The notes under the pieces: generated by a model
What the model saw: the letters and a program-made list of their open reading frames with translations, nothing else
What the model was told of the DNA's origin: nothing
The model's database searches: none
DNA from: Setomelanomma holmii
Taxonomy: Eukaryota; Ascomycota; Dothideomycetes; Pleosporales; Phaeosphaeriaceae
NCBI GenBank assembly: GCA_010015745.1
Contig: ML978211.1
Span: forward strand, 62,001 to 126,000
Reading direction: 5' to 3'
Length of the DNA: 64,000 bases
Position numbers and translations under genes: made by a program
Shown: in pieces, positions 11,808 through 23,127 of the stretch
Position numbering within the stretch: the stretch's first letter is position 1
How the letters are laid out: every line of letters begins with the position of its first letter

Positions 11808-12353
11808 TCATCTATCCTCTCCGCTCCGCTCAAGCCATTCCTGAACTCCTAGATCGCGGCGTATGTCTCGACGGGCTAACAGATATCCGAGCTCGCCCCA
11901 CGCGTTCGGTTCGCTGAGAATTCTCCTAGTGATCTCCTCATCCGTTCCGGTAGTATCCAAGCCCGCGAGAGCTCTTGCCTGGCGATATTCGAGAAGTCGA
12001 AGGTTCGACCAGTAGGTCCGATTGAAGCGCTCCACCTCGGTCTGGTTGTCGAAGGGCCGAGGCACGGGCACGCGTACGCGCATAGCTTCCCGAATGTCCA
12101 CGACGCGGCCGTCAGCAGTATGTACCTCGATCGCAGTCCTGACTGGGCGGGGGTTTCCAAGCAATGCGAGATTCGGATCTCCATGATGTATGATGACTGG
12201 CTCCCTGTCTTCGGCACCGGACGGGACCTCAATGACACGAGGCATGGTTTCGATGTCCGGGTTAGCGAATGGTAGATTTGATGTCGCACGAATGAGTTCG
12301 ATCCAAGCGTTTTGCGAAGTGATATATAAAATGTCGTGAGTAGGAGTAGCCAT
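11808..12353 (-). CDS. Orphan protein, tandem paralogue B
   Basis: 181 residues from the start MATPTHDILY. An open frame continues 50 codons upstream to 12503, so a longer form is possible. I prefer the internal ATG because a TATATAA-like run lies just after it and the upstream residues look unstructured. Residues 123-156 carry RQARALAGL, TDEEIT and WGELG in the same order and nearly the same spacing as in the gene at 10680-11354. The N-terminal 100 residues are unlike that gene and rich in beta-prone segments (EPVIIHHGDP, TAIEVHTADGRVVDI). No cysteine cluster. No known family recognised. Confidence 0.6.
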   Translation of the reverse strand: MATPTHDILYITSQNAWIELIRATSNLPFANPDIETMPRVIEVPSGAEDREPVIIHHGDPNLALLGNPRPVRTAIEVHTADGRVVDIREAMRVRVPVPRPFDNQTEVERFNRTYWSNLRLLEYRQARALAGLDTTGTDEEITRRILSEPNAWGELGYLLARRDIRRDLGVQEWLERSGEDR

Positions 12354-12789
12354 AGCCCATATAAATGCGGTCCGTCCCGTGTCGTAAGTTTTCACAACAG
12401 CAAACGACAGCGCGGATAGAACCAGCTGGTCACGACCATAAGCATGTGCCGGCCGATATCTCTTTCCTCTAATTTGCGTTCCATGCTTGTTCACCTGCCA
12501 CACTGTTCAATCAGGAGCGATGAAGGATTATTTTACCTGCAGCCGCGGCGGAGCACGAGGGCGCACCTCCCCGAACATAGCTCTACAGGGCTTTTGCGTG
12601 CAAACGGCATCGTTACCGCTGGATGTTGTTTGGTCTCTGAGAAGAGTTCTTCTCGAACCAGCGACGGTGTAAGGTATCTTGAGTGCTCGTGCTATCGATT
12701 GCTCTGTGATGCGTCCCTCCTTAGCGCGACGCGTGACGTACTGCATAATCAGCCGCTTCTTTCCTTTCCGCAGCTTCAAACCCATCTCC
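12354..12789. other. Spacer, orphan paralogue B to CorA-like gene
   Basis: Holds the upstream region of paralogue B and the trailer of the CorA-like gene, both minus strand. Open frames at 12487-12672 and 12528-12851 overlap antisense and look accidental. Confidence 0.4.
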
Positions 12790-14619
12790 TCACACCTTCG
12801 CATCCGATGACACATCACGCGTAACAAGACCTTGCTGCTCTTTTCTACCATCCTTCCATTCTTTCAGTGTCCGTCGCAATGTCTTCCAACCCAGGTAACG
12901 CTCGGTCTCACTCGAAATGTCGTCGGTGAAGCGCCGCTTTGCATCTGCATACCACACGCGCCAGACAATGATCACAACGAGGGTCAACGGAGCAGCGATC
13001 AGCCACAGCAGCCAAAAGTCTTGCGACACCGTGATGTGATGCGCTGAGCTATCATCCAGCTTCATGAACTGGGTTCCGAAAATTCCGGCGATCGTACCGA
13101 GCGGCATGAAGACGAGTGTCGTGACTGCAATGGTCTTCATGCTTTGGTTTTCGCTCTGCATAAGACGGCTGTCTCCTTGAGTGACAATGTGGAAAGACAG
13201 CTGGATGATGTTTGCAATACGAGTGTCCAAACTAGCAAGGCGGCGCTGCGTTGACTGGAAGAGGGTTTTCTGATACTTGAGAGATCGTTTCGTGTACGCT
13301 TGAGCTGGGCTCGGTGGGTCGGCCGTGACACTCTTGTGGTGATCTCTCAGTCCTTCAAGTGTGGCGAGACCGCTTTCACAATTCTCTCTTAGGTAAGTGG
13401 TGTGCTTCGCCAGGTTGTGAAGACCTGCAAAGTCAAGTCGCTGTTTGGGTTTGGTGGTCTTGCCAGGAGTGCCCGCCATGTCCAAGGTATGCTAGTTGCA
13501 TGTCAGATATATGAATCTGGCGAGATTGCTCACGACACTCACCTTTTCTATTTCGCCGAAGATATCCGCTACAATCCAGCCAGTCCGATCCAGCACCTTA
13601 TACATCTCGTGGAGTACAATCTCAAGCAGAATATAGGGATCATCCAGAATATCTTCACACGAAGCCATATCTATCAGCTTCTGGAAACGATCTCGAGTGG
13701 AGGTTGGCGCCCCGAAGCAGAATAATTCCAGCTCTAGCTGTACCGAGGTTGCTATCAGGGTACTGCTACTGCTCGACGTGGTGGTACGACTGGGAAGTGA
13801 TGGTGAACTTGTCTGCGGGCCGTTCAGCACTCTCAGGACAAAGCCCGGCTTCAACCAGCTGAAATTCGCCTGGCTCTCATTCGGAGCTGGCATAATATCT
13901 CCGGGCGTGCTATCCTGGCCGTCTCGTGATACAGGATGTGGGACGATCCGACCGTCTGATAGGGCTACGTCCTTACAGAGAAAATGAAACCATACATAGG
14001 TCGCCTCTGCACCCTTTTGTACCGAGAACGACTGCGAGACACCCTGCAAGCCCTCTGCGATGAAGGCGCTTGGGATCCTGAACTTCTTGAAAAGCTCGCA
14101 CATGCCATCGATATTACATTCGTGAGGAACATCCGGTGGTGCGAACCTATTGCTTGTTAGTGCTCATCCTGTATAACACGACCGAGTCTTGGTCAATCGC
14201 TCTCCTTCGCAGGCCAGTGTGCCGCTTCGAACAGCTCAATATCCGAGCAAAGCCGACTGTCTTATCAACTCGCTGAACATCTAGGCCAGATCTTGGTGCT
14301 CTCCAGTCGTGAGGCTGTTCGAAGTAATGCCAGCTCGCTATGTGGTGCAGTTGACACGTTTGGATCTGCCGAGATTCGGAATAGGAATTGATTGTACTTA
14401 CAGGACTCGAATCGTTGATTCATTCTGCGTCGCGAGTTCAGCAATTGACTTGAGCCCAGAGCTTTCTGATCCGTTTCCCTCGTTACGCGACCATTCGAAA
14501 ATATGTACAGGGAGTGCATAGTCGGAGGTGCCTTGTGTATCGACCTTAGGATTTGCAAATCGCGACCGAAACGATTGCAGAGGTTGCTGATCGGCGGCCA
14601 GATCCCGGAAAGATACCAT
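12790..14619 (-). CDS. CorA-like transporter/membrane protein
   Basis: Exons on the minus strand: 14619-14402, 14146-13543 and 13491-12790, 507 residues. The first intron is long (255 bases; donor GTAAGT, CTAAC branch, TAG acceptor). The second has GTGAGT and an AACTAG end. Sequence blocks fit fungal CorA-like proteins: LPVHIFEWS near the N-terminus, STIRVL joined to FAPPDVPHECNIDGMCELF, a Ser-rich linker, a long helical region and two C-terminal membrane spans (TIAVTTLVFMPLGTIAGIFG and a second beginning DFWLLWLIAAPL). The CorA GMN signature after the first span is replaced by GTQ, so magnesium selectivity cannot be assumed. The start is the least certain part; an earlier exon may exist, since the frame is open upstream to YPAFIPILQSRSAA. 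Confidence 0.75.
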
Positions 14620-16041
14620 GGCTGCACTTCGCGATTGCAGGATGGGAATGAACGCTGGATATCATGTGCAACCTGTTTGGGACAAAGGTGGGCATCGACT
14701 GGTACTTGCGAGAGGGCGGGAGCTAATCTGTGGTTCTTGCAATCGTGAGTACTCAGGAATTTTAGCATTTGTCAATCTTTCACGTTACGTCCAGCCTTGT
14801 GCTTTGCGGAGAACTTGGGCATGACTTTTCGCGCGTTTTACCTTTCACTTAAGAGCCGAAAACAGCTTCTTTCACAAGGAGGTCATCGAAAGTCGCCTCA
14901 TGACACAAAAACTTTGGGCGAGGTGTTCTGATGTCCGCCCCCAATTTTCAGCTGACCCAAAGTGGAAGGGTGTGAAGCGGCTGAAGGGGGTGCGAGGTGT
15001 TGTGACATGAAGATTGTGGTTTTGGGTGCGGACTTTGGTGCCAATGGTAGGCTCCATTCGCGCAAGGCTGAGAAAGCCAAGAAATCGAATTCATGCACGA
15101 CCCTAGCGGCTACAGTGGCACGACCGATCATGGCCGGCAATGCGAGAATGCGAAGAAAGTCCGACCAGTTGCATCCTTCTGGTACGACCAGGTCGTCTGT
15201 AATCCCCGATCGCCAGGTACCGTTTTCACTGTTAGACACTCTGGTATGGTACTTTCTGATATTGAATCTTGACAAGAACTGCCAACTTTATTGAGGATTT
15301 GCAAAGCGTTCAGAACCTGTCTAATCGAAACCGTGGTCGAGTTATCGAATCTGCGGACGGGACGCGACCCGAGCTGTTGTGTGCCAGGGTCCCGATGCAC
15401 GTTCGGCGGCATCGCAACCCATAATGGGATCTAACCTTAGCGCCCGCCATTCGCCTACAGATGAAGAGAAGGGCAGTTCCGCACACATGGCTACGGTCTG
15501 GCGGAATTTGCCTTTGTGCAAGCGACAAGATCTTGCTGGGGTAGACGAGAACACAACCCTTTTCCTCGGGGCCCAGACACTCTTCAGTCCTTGCTAATTT
15601 TAGCTGCACCTTTGAATGGATGTTTCTCTCAGACGATCAAGCCACGTTTTATGGTGGGACACAAAGCTACCATACCGATGCCAGGCGAACAGCGTGGTTT
15701 CCAAAGTCGCCTAAGCATGGCATCACCCTGGTAGAAGTGAAGACCAATATGTTCCAGACTGGGAGCTGAGCCGACCGGATTGATTGCAACCCAAAGCATC
15801 GCCAATGGCAGTGGAATTAAGCAGCCACAACGATGTACAGGTTGGAAGCCTTCCACTCGAAACGGCAACCGGTCGTTTAGTCTCTACTCTTGCGGCCAAG
15901 AAGCCCCAACTAATCCGACAGCAGTGCCAAGTCTTCACTTGCTTGAGCCTCGAACATATTAAGATTAGACCTCGCCGTCGACTTGGGCAAACCTCAGCCC
16001 CAAGCGTCTTCTCACTTGACTGGTTGTTACCCCATATTTGA
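14620..16041. other. Spacer without a confident gene
   Basis: Minus-strand frames at 14898-15275, 15310-15609 and 15629-15868 have moderately hydrophobic pieces but no recognisable domain and no convincing way to splice them. The end next to 16042 must hold the promoter of the HET-like gene. Could be a decayed gene. Confidence 0.4.
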
Positions 16042-19000
16042 ATGGTATGATCTGCGCCATGGCTAGAAGCCGCGCATACTGAAAAGATATAGGCATACGC
16101 TCCTCAACTGGCTGGCAGACACGGTGGTGGATACGACCCCAACAGCGGCGTGTTTGTTCTCGCACAAAGCTATAACCAACCTCATCAGGTATGCTGCGTA
16201 CCCATTCCGACTTGGCACTTCAAACTCTCACACACTCAGGGTCGACCATCGCACGGAGGTGCTTTTGACCCCAATTCACCCTTCACGTCCCCATCAGTGA
16301 TCGTACAACCGGCCCCAGTCGCACCTCCAGTCTTCAGGCCTCAGCAGACTTTCTCGTCTCAGGTGAGGAAATGCATTGCCCTAATTGTCCGGGACACTCA
16401 TTGACTTTCCAGGCAACATCGAATACATATTATTCCCAACCATACCAACAGGAACACTATCGACCACAGCCCCAATATCCTTGCAACGCTCGCCCAGGAG
16501 TCGTCTCTCAATTGTGTGCTTGTTTCCGCTAAAGCCAGTTGAACAAGCTTACAATGGCGCCAAATGACCCTCAGGCCTCTGTTTACGAGATCACGCCTCA
16601 TGGTGCGGTGACGTACCAGAGCGATGTTCCAGAAAAGGCACAGCGGCAACCTGGTCAATCATGGGCTCCTTCAAATGGACCACTGCGCCTGAGAGGATAC
16701 AGGCATATGTTTGATCCATGGACAAGCTTTAAGTGGGGTAGACCGAACTTCTATCGCAAGCCATCTCTAGGGTATCAGAAGCTCGGTAAGATTGCGCGAA
16801 GAATGTGGACTGAGCGAGGCTGACTCGAGATAGGACAATACCGTCATCGAGACGTATTTGACAGGGAGTGGACGGGCGACTACGATGACCGCTACCTTTC
16901 TGCTTGGGACGGCCGCGTATGTAGTTACACAAAGCCCTCATGCGACCAAAACTGACCCTAGATACAGGCGTCGAAGCTCGTTGTGCAAGCTGTAGATGAG
17001 ATCTACGACAACAATGTGACCGCAACATATCGACGCACTTTCATTCGAAACATTGCTCCGATGTACATAAGATTGGCTAATTGGCCTTTCGATCATGTCG
17101 ATTACGCCAAGAACGGCAAGATCATGAGCGAGGACTACCCGATGCTATGCTTGAAGTGGTTCTTGACATCATGCATCATCGTCCTCTTTGTAAGTCGGCA
17201 AACTAAAATTATACTGGGTAGGCACTAATCTAGTTATAGATTTCCAGTCCTACTGGTCACGCAGAGGGTCAAGTTCGGAATGAAGGGAAATACGATGTAA
17301 GCGAGATTAATCTAAATTCCGGGTGAGATGTCGTCTAACGATATCTTTCTTCATCAGGTCGTGCCATACGCATGGAACGGCTACGCGAAAGTAGCCAGGA
17401 ACGCTCTCGAGATGGACAAGTCTCGCAGCTATGCCGTCAGTCAGGCCAACCCTGTCGCTGAGCGTGTCTTGCGCCCACGCTATCTTTGCTTCCTTCAGGC
17501 CTCGGGCAGTCCAGCCATGATAATGAATGTGGAAGAATGGTGCGTGACATGCCCTGAAGCAAGTGCAGACGTATTAACTCTGCGACAGGATCACCCAATA
17601 CAAGTCCGAGCGCAACTTGAACTATATCTTTGTCGCATACACGGCAGAACAGTTCCAAACACCAGATGATCTGAGAGCCTTACACCAGATTGCTGATGCT
17701 GCAGCTCGCAATGCCGGCGCCATGGCCTATTGGGTCGGCTGCTCGTGTATGCCAGACGAGAACATCCAGGAGGATGTGTATCGCATTTGCGACGTGATCC
17801 GTGGCGCGAGTTCTTTGGTCATCGCGGTTGGTCAACCATCTGATGACATGAACGGTATTACCACAACCGATATCATGCTGCAGCAATGGGGTCAGCGAAT
17901 CTGGACTTTCCCAGAGGTGCTTCTTGCACCCAGTGGAAGAGACATCAAGGTGTACACCCGCGGCAGCGATCTCATGCAGCCACTCCTCGTCCCCAAGAAC
18001 CAATTTGCTGCCAAGGTCTGGAAGCAAGATGCGCATATCGCTCGCCAGCTTGTCGATCATTATGAGGGCAACCTCATCCTTAGCCAGCTCGAACTCGTCA
18101 CCCTTGCGCTGGAGTGTCTTCACAAGCGGATCACTTACCAGTATCTTCCAGGAGACCACAGCTATGCTCTGATGGGGCTGCTTCGAGTGCGTCCGCAGAT
18201 CGACCCAACGGACAGCGCCTTCCAGGCATTTGCAAGACTTTCTTTGGCGAATGGGAGCGACCAGCTTCTCGAGCGCCTGATCTGCGTGTTGCCCAAGGAT
18301 CCAAATCAACCATGGCACTCCATGGACGATGCGTACAACGCAAAACTGTGGGATATCCTACCACAAGATGTCGGCATTGCAGGCGTCGGCGAAGACGACA
18401 GCATTATCCTTGACGGATGCCGTGCCGCCAACGTGAGGTGGAAGCAGTTCGCTCCCGTTGCCTATACCCGACGTGCTTCGTGGAAGCGCTGGCTTGCTGG
18501 GAAGGCTTTGAGACTAGGAGGTTTGGTGAGTAACAGCAGTGTACCCGTCCGGATGCAGATACTAACTCCGCACTAATAGATCTTCCTCATTGCCTGCGTT
18601 ATGCTTGCCTTCCCAGGCCCAGTCAAAATGGCTGGAATTCTCTTCTTGATATACTCCCTAATTTTGATGGGCTTGTCTCCGTGGTTGCTTCGTATGCTGT
18701 ACCTCGGTAAATTCTGGGGTAAGTTGCAATGTTCGTGTGCTGTGAGACATGCACTGACTTCGTCTCTCCACCTCTGTAGGCCAACAATGCTGGTTCTTTG
18801 GTTTCGAGGGCTACATGGACATTGACACCATCGAGCGCGTGATCTTTGGAGGTCGGGCTGGCCGAATGAAGTGGACTGCTGCTGCGGCTCCGCTCTCGAG
18901 GCATTACCGCAACGAACATGGAGAGTGTATTCCGCTCGATCCCACTTCTGATCCTGTAAGTCTCTAATCGAAACCCATTTTCAGGATTCTGCTGAGATCG

Positions 19001-19411
19001 GACTTCCTTTCAGGCTGTCGCAGCTCTTGTAGAGAGGGCCAAGACTGCGGGCCCGGGCGATCAGCGCATCTTCACCCTCGTTGATACAGGCAACATGACC
19101 GCAACACTATTCCAGGCAGAACGTCCGCCAGTCTGCTTTCTCATGGTGAGTAATAGCTACCTTGGACATGCACAATCCTTATGCTGACCCCAAGCAAGGC
19201 TGGCTCGGAAGGTGGCATGAAGCGCATTATCGGCTGCTCTTACGATTGGACTACGGGTACCTTCTACCGCGAGACTGTATTGCGCATGCAGACACAGTAT
19301 GAGGACTGCATGTCGCGGATTGCTCGGGTCAAGATTGGTTTCAAGCGAAAGCAAATGCCCGTTGGCCTGATTTCGGAGGTCGGTGAGCCGCTGGGAGAAC
19401 AGATCACCTAA
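16042..19411 (+). CDS. HET-like multi-exon membrane protein
   Basis: Fourteen exons in phase: 16042-16044, 16093-16188, 16240-16362, 16413-16499, 16539-16785, 16834-16916, 16968-17189, 17240-17296, 17358-17539, 17589-18525, 18580-18718, 18780-18955, 19014-19145 and 19199-19411; 898 residues. The first exon is just the ATG. Residues 1-110 are Pro/Gln/Tyr-rich. Then come LRLRGYRHMFDPWTSFKWGR, a short hydrophobic stretch (CLKWFLTSCIIVLF), a block like a HET domain (YWVGCSCM, DVYRICDVIRGAS, RIWTFPEVLLAPSG) and two membrane spans after the HRITY/SYALMG block (FLIACVMLAF; GILFLIYSLILMGL). The 39-base intron at 16500-16538 has a weak GTCGTC donor. If it is not used, the first 113 codons are a separate small protein and the main gene starts at 16554. 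HET relatives act in non-self recognition; that role is inferred. Confidence 0.75.
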
Positions 19412-20982
19412 GTTGGCTTTTAATTCTTGTACGGCCTTCCTATGTTTGGGCGTTTGAAGCAGGGTCAATAATGGGTACACTGGGATGAAATTATGTGCTG
19501 AACATGCTACAGTCAACTTCAGGTCCTGAAGGTTGAATTAAATGCGGTGGTTTCACAAGTAATTCGGTGCCGTTTTCATGTCCTTACAATCATCTGGGCC
19601 AATGGGAAATGAAGGAATCGTGCGGAGCGAGCGCCGCAAGCAATGTGTTGGAGGCGAGCAAAGTTGAGATAAAAGTGATAAGCGTGGGCGAAGACGGGGC
19701 GGAGACGTGTCTGCCCATTCTCCAGACTGAGCAAGATCCACAAAAACATGACTTCGCGCAACCCTGGAGCTTGTACAACGAACATAAAGGCCCCCAACAC
19801 ATCGCCGTACGTTCGATGACTTGAAGTGTAGAGTGAACTCTCTGCTTTACTTCACATGTTTCTCTGCTCGGCAGCTCCTCTGTCGCTCAGCCAGCCCGTG
19901 GGATTGCACACTGCAGCCTCGCGTCAATTCGATATCGCATGTGCTGTATAGACACGCTTTGCTCCCAAAAAGCTCGAAAGTAAGCCAGCCTTGCGCTTGC
20001 AGCCGCACGTCCCGCAGCGGGAGCGGGCCAGACCCAAAGTATGTTGTCGACCACGCTGGCGATTTTCAGCTGAGGCTGAGCCACAACACCTCGCTAGGAT
20101 CATGGGATGACCCGTTTCGGACCGCAAGACACAGCTTCATATCCCGCACCAATGACACTTCATCTGTGCATTCCGAGAGGCTTAGCTATAATGCTTCTTT
20201 CTTTCGGTCGGCGAATGATACGAGTGCAATCTGGCGATTCCTCTATTTCGGGCCACCAAGATGTGCCAGGAGCAGCTTGTCCTTGATCTTGAGTCTGTTG
20301 ATCATCATATTTTGGAGCGTAACCTCTGACTGCTTGCCAGTAGATCGAATGCAGTAGGTGCTGCACAAGATTATTATACAGACTTTCCGAGGAGGAAGCA
20401 CTTGAGCAAGTAGACATCAAGCCGGTGCCCATCAAGTCCATGGTCACAAACATATTACCTGCATGTTCGAAAGGACAAGCCCCTAGTTGATGCACAGACC
20501 CCTGTTCCAGCCCTCCACCATAGAGCAGTGCCTCCTTGCGCTATGCCCTCTCCGCTGATCAAATTCACGAGCACCTGTACTATTTGAGATAGAGTATATA
20601 CGCTATGGCATTGATCTTTCACAAGCGAGTGCGTTGGCGCCTCTCGAACCTGCGTCCGAGCAGCCACAACGCCGGAAAGTAACTGTCTCACATATCCCTA
20701 CGCGGAGAAAGCGGTGTGGCGTAGACTGGCCCCAAAGCCCAAGTGCCAAAAGAGACAAAGTCAATCGGGTTTTGAAATGGGGCGTGAGTATAATATGTAG
20801 CTTATGCCGCCATCAGTGATGTGTAGACTTCGCTCTCCAGTCGTTCAAGGATCGTCCCTTGCTTTCCTTGGTTGTACGTTGAAGCCGGTCCCAGACTTCA
20901 CGATTGTTGGCCCTTGAAGTCGTCACCCGAACCGGACACCTTTCTCGACTCGTCGGTGGCACCAAACCAGACAACAATCATC
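19412..20982. other. Spacer between HET-like and LtrA genes
   Basis: No supported gene. Frames at 19567-19824, 19821-20357 and 20160-20495 overlap on both strands and show no domain. The last few hundred bases should contain the LtrA-family promoter. Confidence 0.4.
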
Positions 20983-23000
20983 ATGGGTCATGAAGAGCAC
21001 CACCACGAGGACAAGCTGAGGCTCGCGTTTTTCGCATCTCCACTACATCAACACCAGCCATCGGCACCCGCCCATGAAGTCGACCCTTCAGCGGACCTCG
21101 GTCGGCCCGAGAAGCCTCATCACCATGCCTCTGTGGACTCGGACCCAGAAGCCTCGAATCCACAGTTCGAGAACATGGATGAGTGTTTGCACGATAGCCC
21201 GGCATTCCACAGGCACGCCGAAGCGACAACTCACGAACTCTTCTACGATTTGTTCTTTGTCGCTAATCTGACAACCTTCACATCGCTACTCGAGATCAAC
21301 GACCGTCACAGCTTGACAGCATACATCGGCTTCTTCTCCCTCCTATGGTTGACATGGTACCAAGTCTCGCTATACGACGTGCGCTTCAGCGCCGACTCTG
21401 TCTTCGAACGTCTCGCCAAAGCTATTCACTTCGGCTGCATGGTTGGTTTTGCAGTTATTGGTCCGCAGTGGAAGCCAGGCCAGGAAATCGGCGATTACAA
21501 AATCTACAAAGCATTTGGCTTCATGCTTATGGTCTCCCGTCTTACGCTGTTCTTTCAGTACGGAACCACGCTATACTTCACGAAGAAGTACAAGAAGACA
21601 GTCCTACCACTGTCTTTGGTCATGGCTTGGACACTGCTTGCTGCCATCCTCTATGGAGGATTGACGCCAACTTTCCCCAAGACCATTGTCGATGCCACTG
21701 GAATCGAGGTCCCGCACAAGAGCAATGTGTACATTGCTTGGTACATCATTGCCATCAGCGAAACCATCCTTACAGTCACCGTCTCCTGTGTCTGGCGCAT
21801 CATCTCCTTCAAGGGAACGCACATGGTTCAGCGCATGTCTCTTCTGACCCTCATCATCCTCGGCGAAGGCATCATCGTCATTTGTAAATCCATCTCCAAG
21901 ATCGTCAAGAACGAATACCTCTGGACTTTGTCCGTGGTCGGCCAAATCGTTGCAGGCAAGTCAAACCCGCCCACTTTTCATTCCTTCATACAAGCTAACA
22001 CGACACACAGCCGTCTGGTGTATCTACTTCCTCTACATGCTCTACTTCGACCGCCTGCAAGAAGACCACTTCGGCTCCATCAAGCAACAAATCTGGTCCT
22101 TCCTCCACTTCCCACTCCACGTTACCCTCGTCCTCGTCCTCCAAGGTATCTCGCTGCTCATCATTTGGCGGCAAGCCGTCGAAGCGCTCAACGGCCTGTA
22201 CTCCTCCTGGGAGCCCGCGCTCGCCTGGCTCGAGTTCGGCGGCACCGTCGATCCCAAGACATACTTCGGAGGCTACATGTCCCACGTTGACAGTGCCTAC
22301 AATGGCGTGAAGAATTACACCGCTGGCATGGCGTTTGCTGATTATCTCAACTCGACGGTCTACAACCAAGTGTACGACTACATCCCCAAGGGCGTGGACG
22401 CGAGTAAGGAAATCAAGACCGTAGCGAGCGCGTGGAAGGACATCCAGCTTGGCTTGGACAACTACATCAACAACGACACAAACCAGACGGCGTACACGCA
22501 GCTCGCGACCGGTATCAACGCGATGACGAGCGCATCGTACAAGACGCTGTTCGACACTTTTTCGGTCACGGTGGCGAAGAGCAAGAGTAAGAAGACGGGC
22601 GAGAAGGAGGTGCCGGATTTGTATAAGACGCAGCTGCAGTACTACGATATTTTCGATATGATTTTGTCGTATACTTTCATTGCTGTAAGTCCTCCGTAAC
22701 ATTCCTGACAACCATTGACTCATGACTAACGCATCCCAGGGCGGGCTCGCACTCGTCATCACAGCCACACTCGGATTCCTCTCGCTACCCCAGCACCAGC
22801 GTCGCGCAGGCAACATTGTCCGTCTGGCCATCACCGCCGCTGCTGGTCTGGGACTGTCGCTTGTGTCTTTGATCCGGTATAGCGACACGGCCATGTATAA
22901 GTACCTGGGTAGCTCTTGGATGATCCCGACGATTTGCTTGACGTTGTTTTTCTGTGTTGTCGTGGATCATATTCAGAAGCCGAAGAAGAAGGTGCATTAA
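20983..23000 (+). CDS. LtrA-family membrane protein
   Basis: Exons 20983-21955, 22011-22684 and 22740-23000, 635 residues. The first intron begins with GCAAGT rather than GTAAGT, a GC-AG intron supported by frame, a CTAAC branch and the restored family sequence VAAVWCIYFLYML. The N-terminus is His-rich and cytosolic. The LtrA signature follows: ATTHELFYDLFFVANLTTF, then LLWLTWYQVSLYDVRF and the LIILGEGIIVI helix. At least eight hydrophobic spans are visible, with a soluble insertion of about 150 residues before the last three (PKTYFGGYMS to YKTQLQYYDI). Bacterial LtrA was found through low-temperature growth. In fungi the transport or sensing role is unknown. Confidence 0.85.
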
Positions 23001-23127
23001 CTGCTGGGACTAGGATATGTTGTGTTCGATGCGCTCGTCATAGCGATATTTTCGTAGCCGGATAGCTTTGATAAAAATGATTATAATGTTAATGATACTT
23101 TGAATGCTGTTGCATTCTTGACGTATG

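Noticed and set aside
14161..14360. Open frame HYFEQPHDWRAPRSGLD... as a coding exon of the CorA-like gene
   Set aside because: No pair of donor and acceptor sites keeps it in frame with both neighbours, whereas a single intron joins them perfectly. Kept only as a possible alternative exon.
21995..22894. 299-codon minus-strand frame
   Set aside because: Antisense to exons 2-3 of the LtrA-family gene, crosses its intron, and has no domain.
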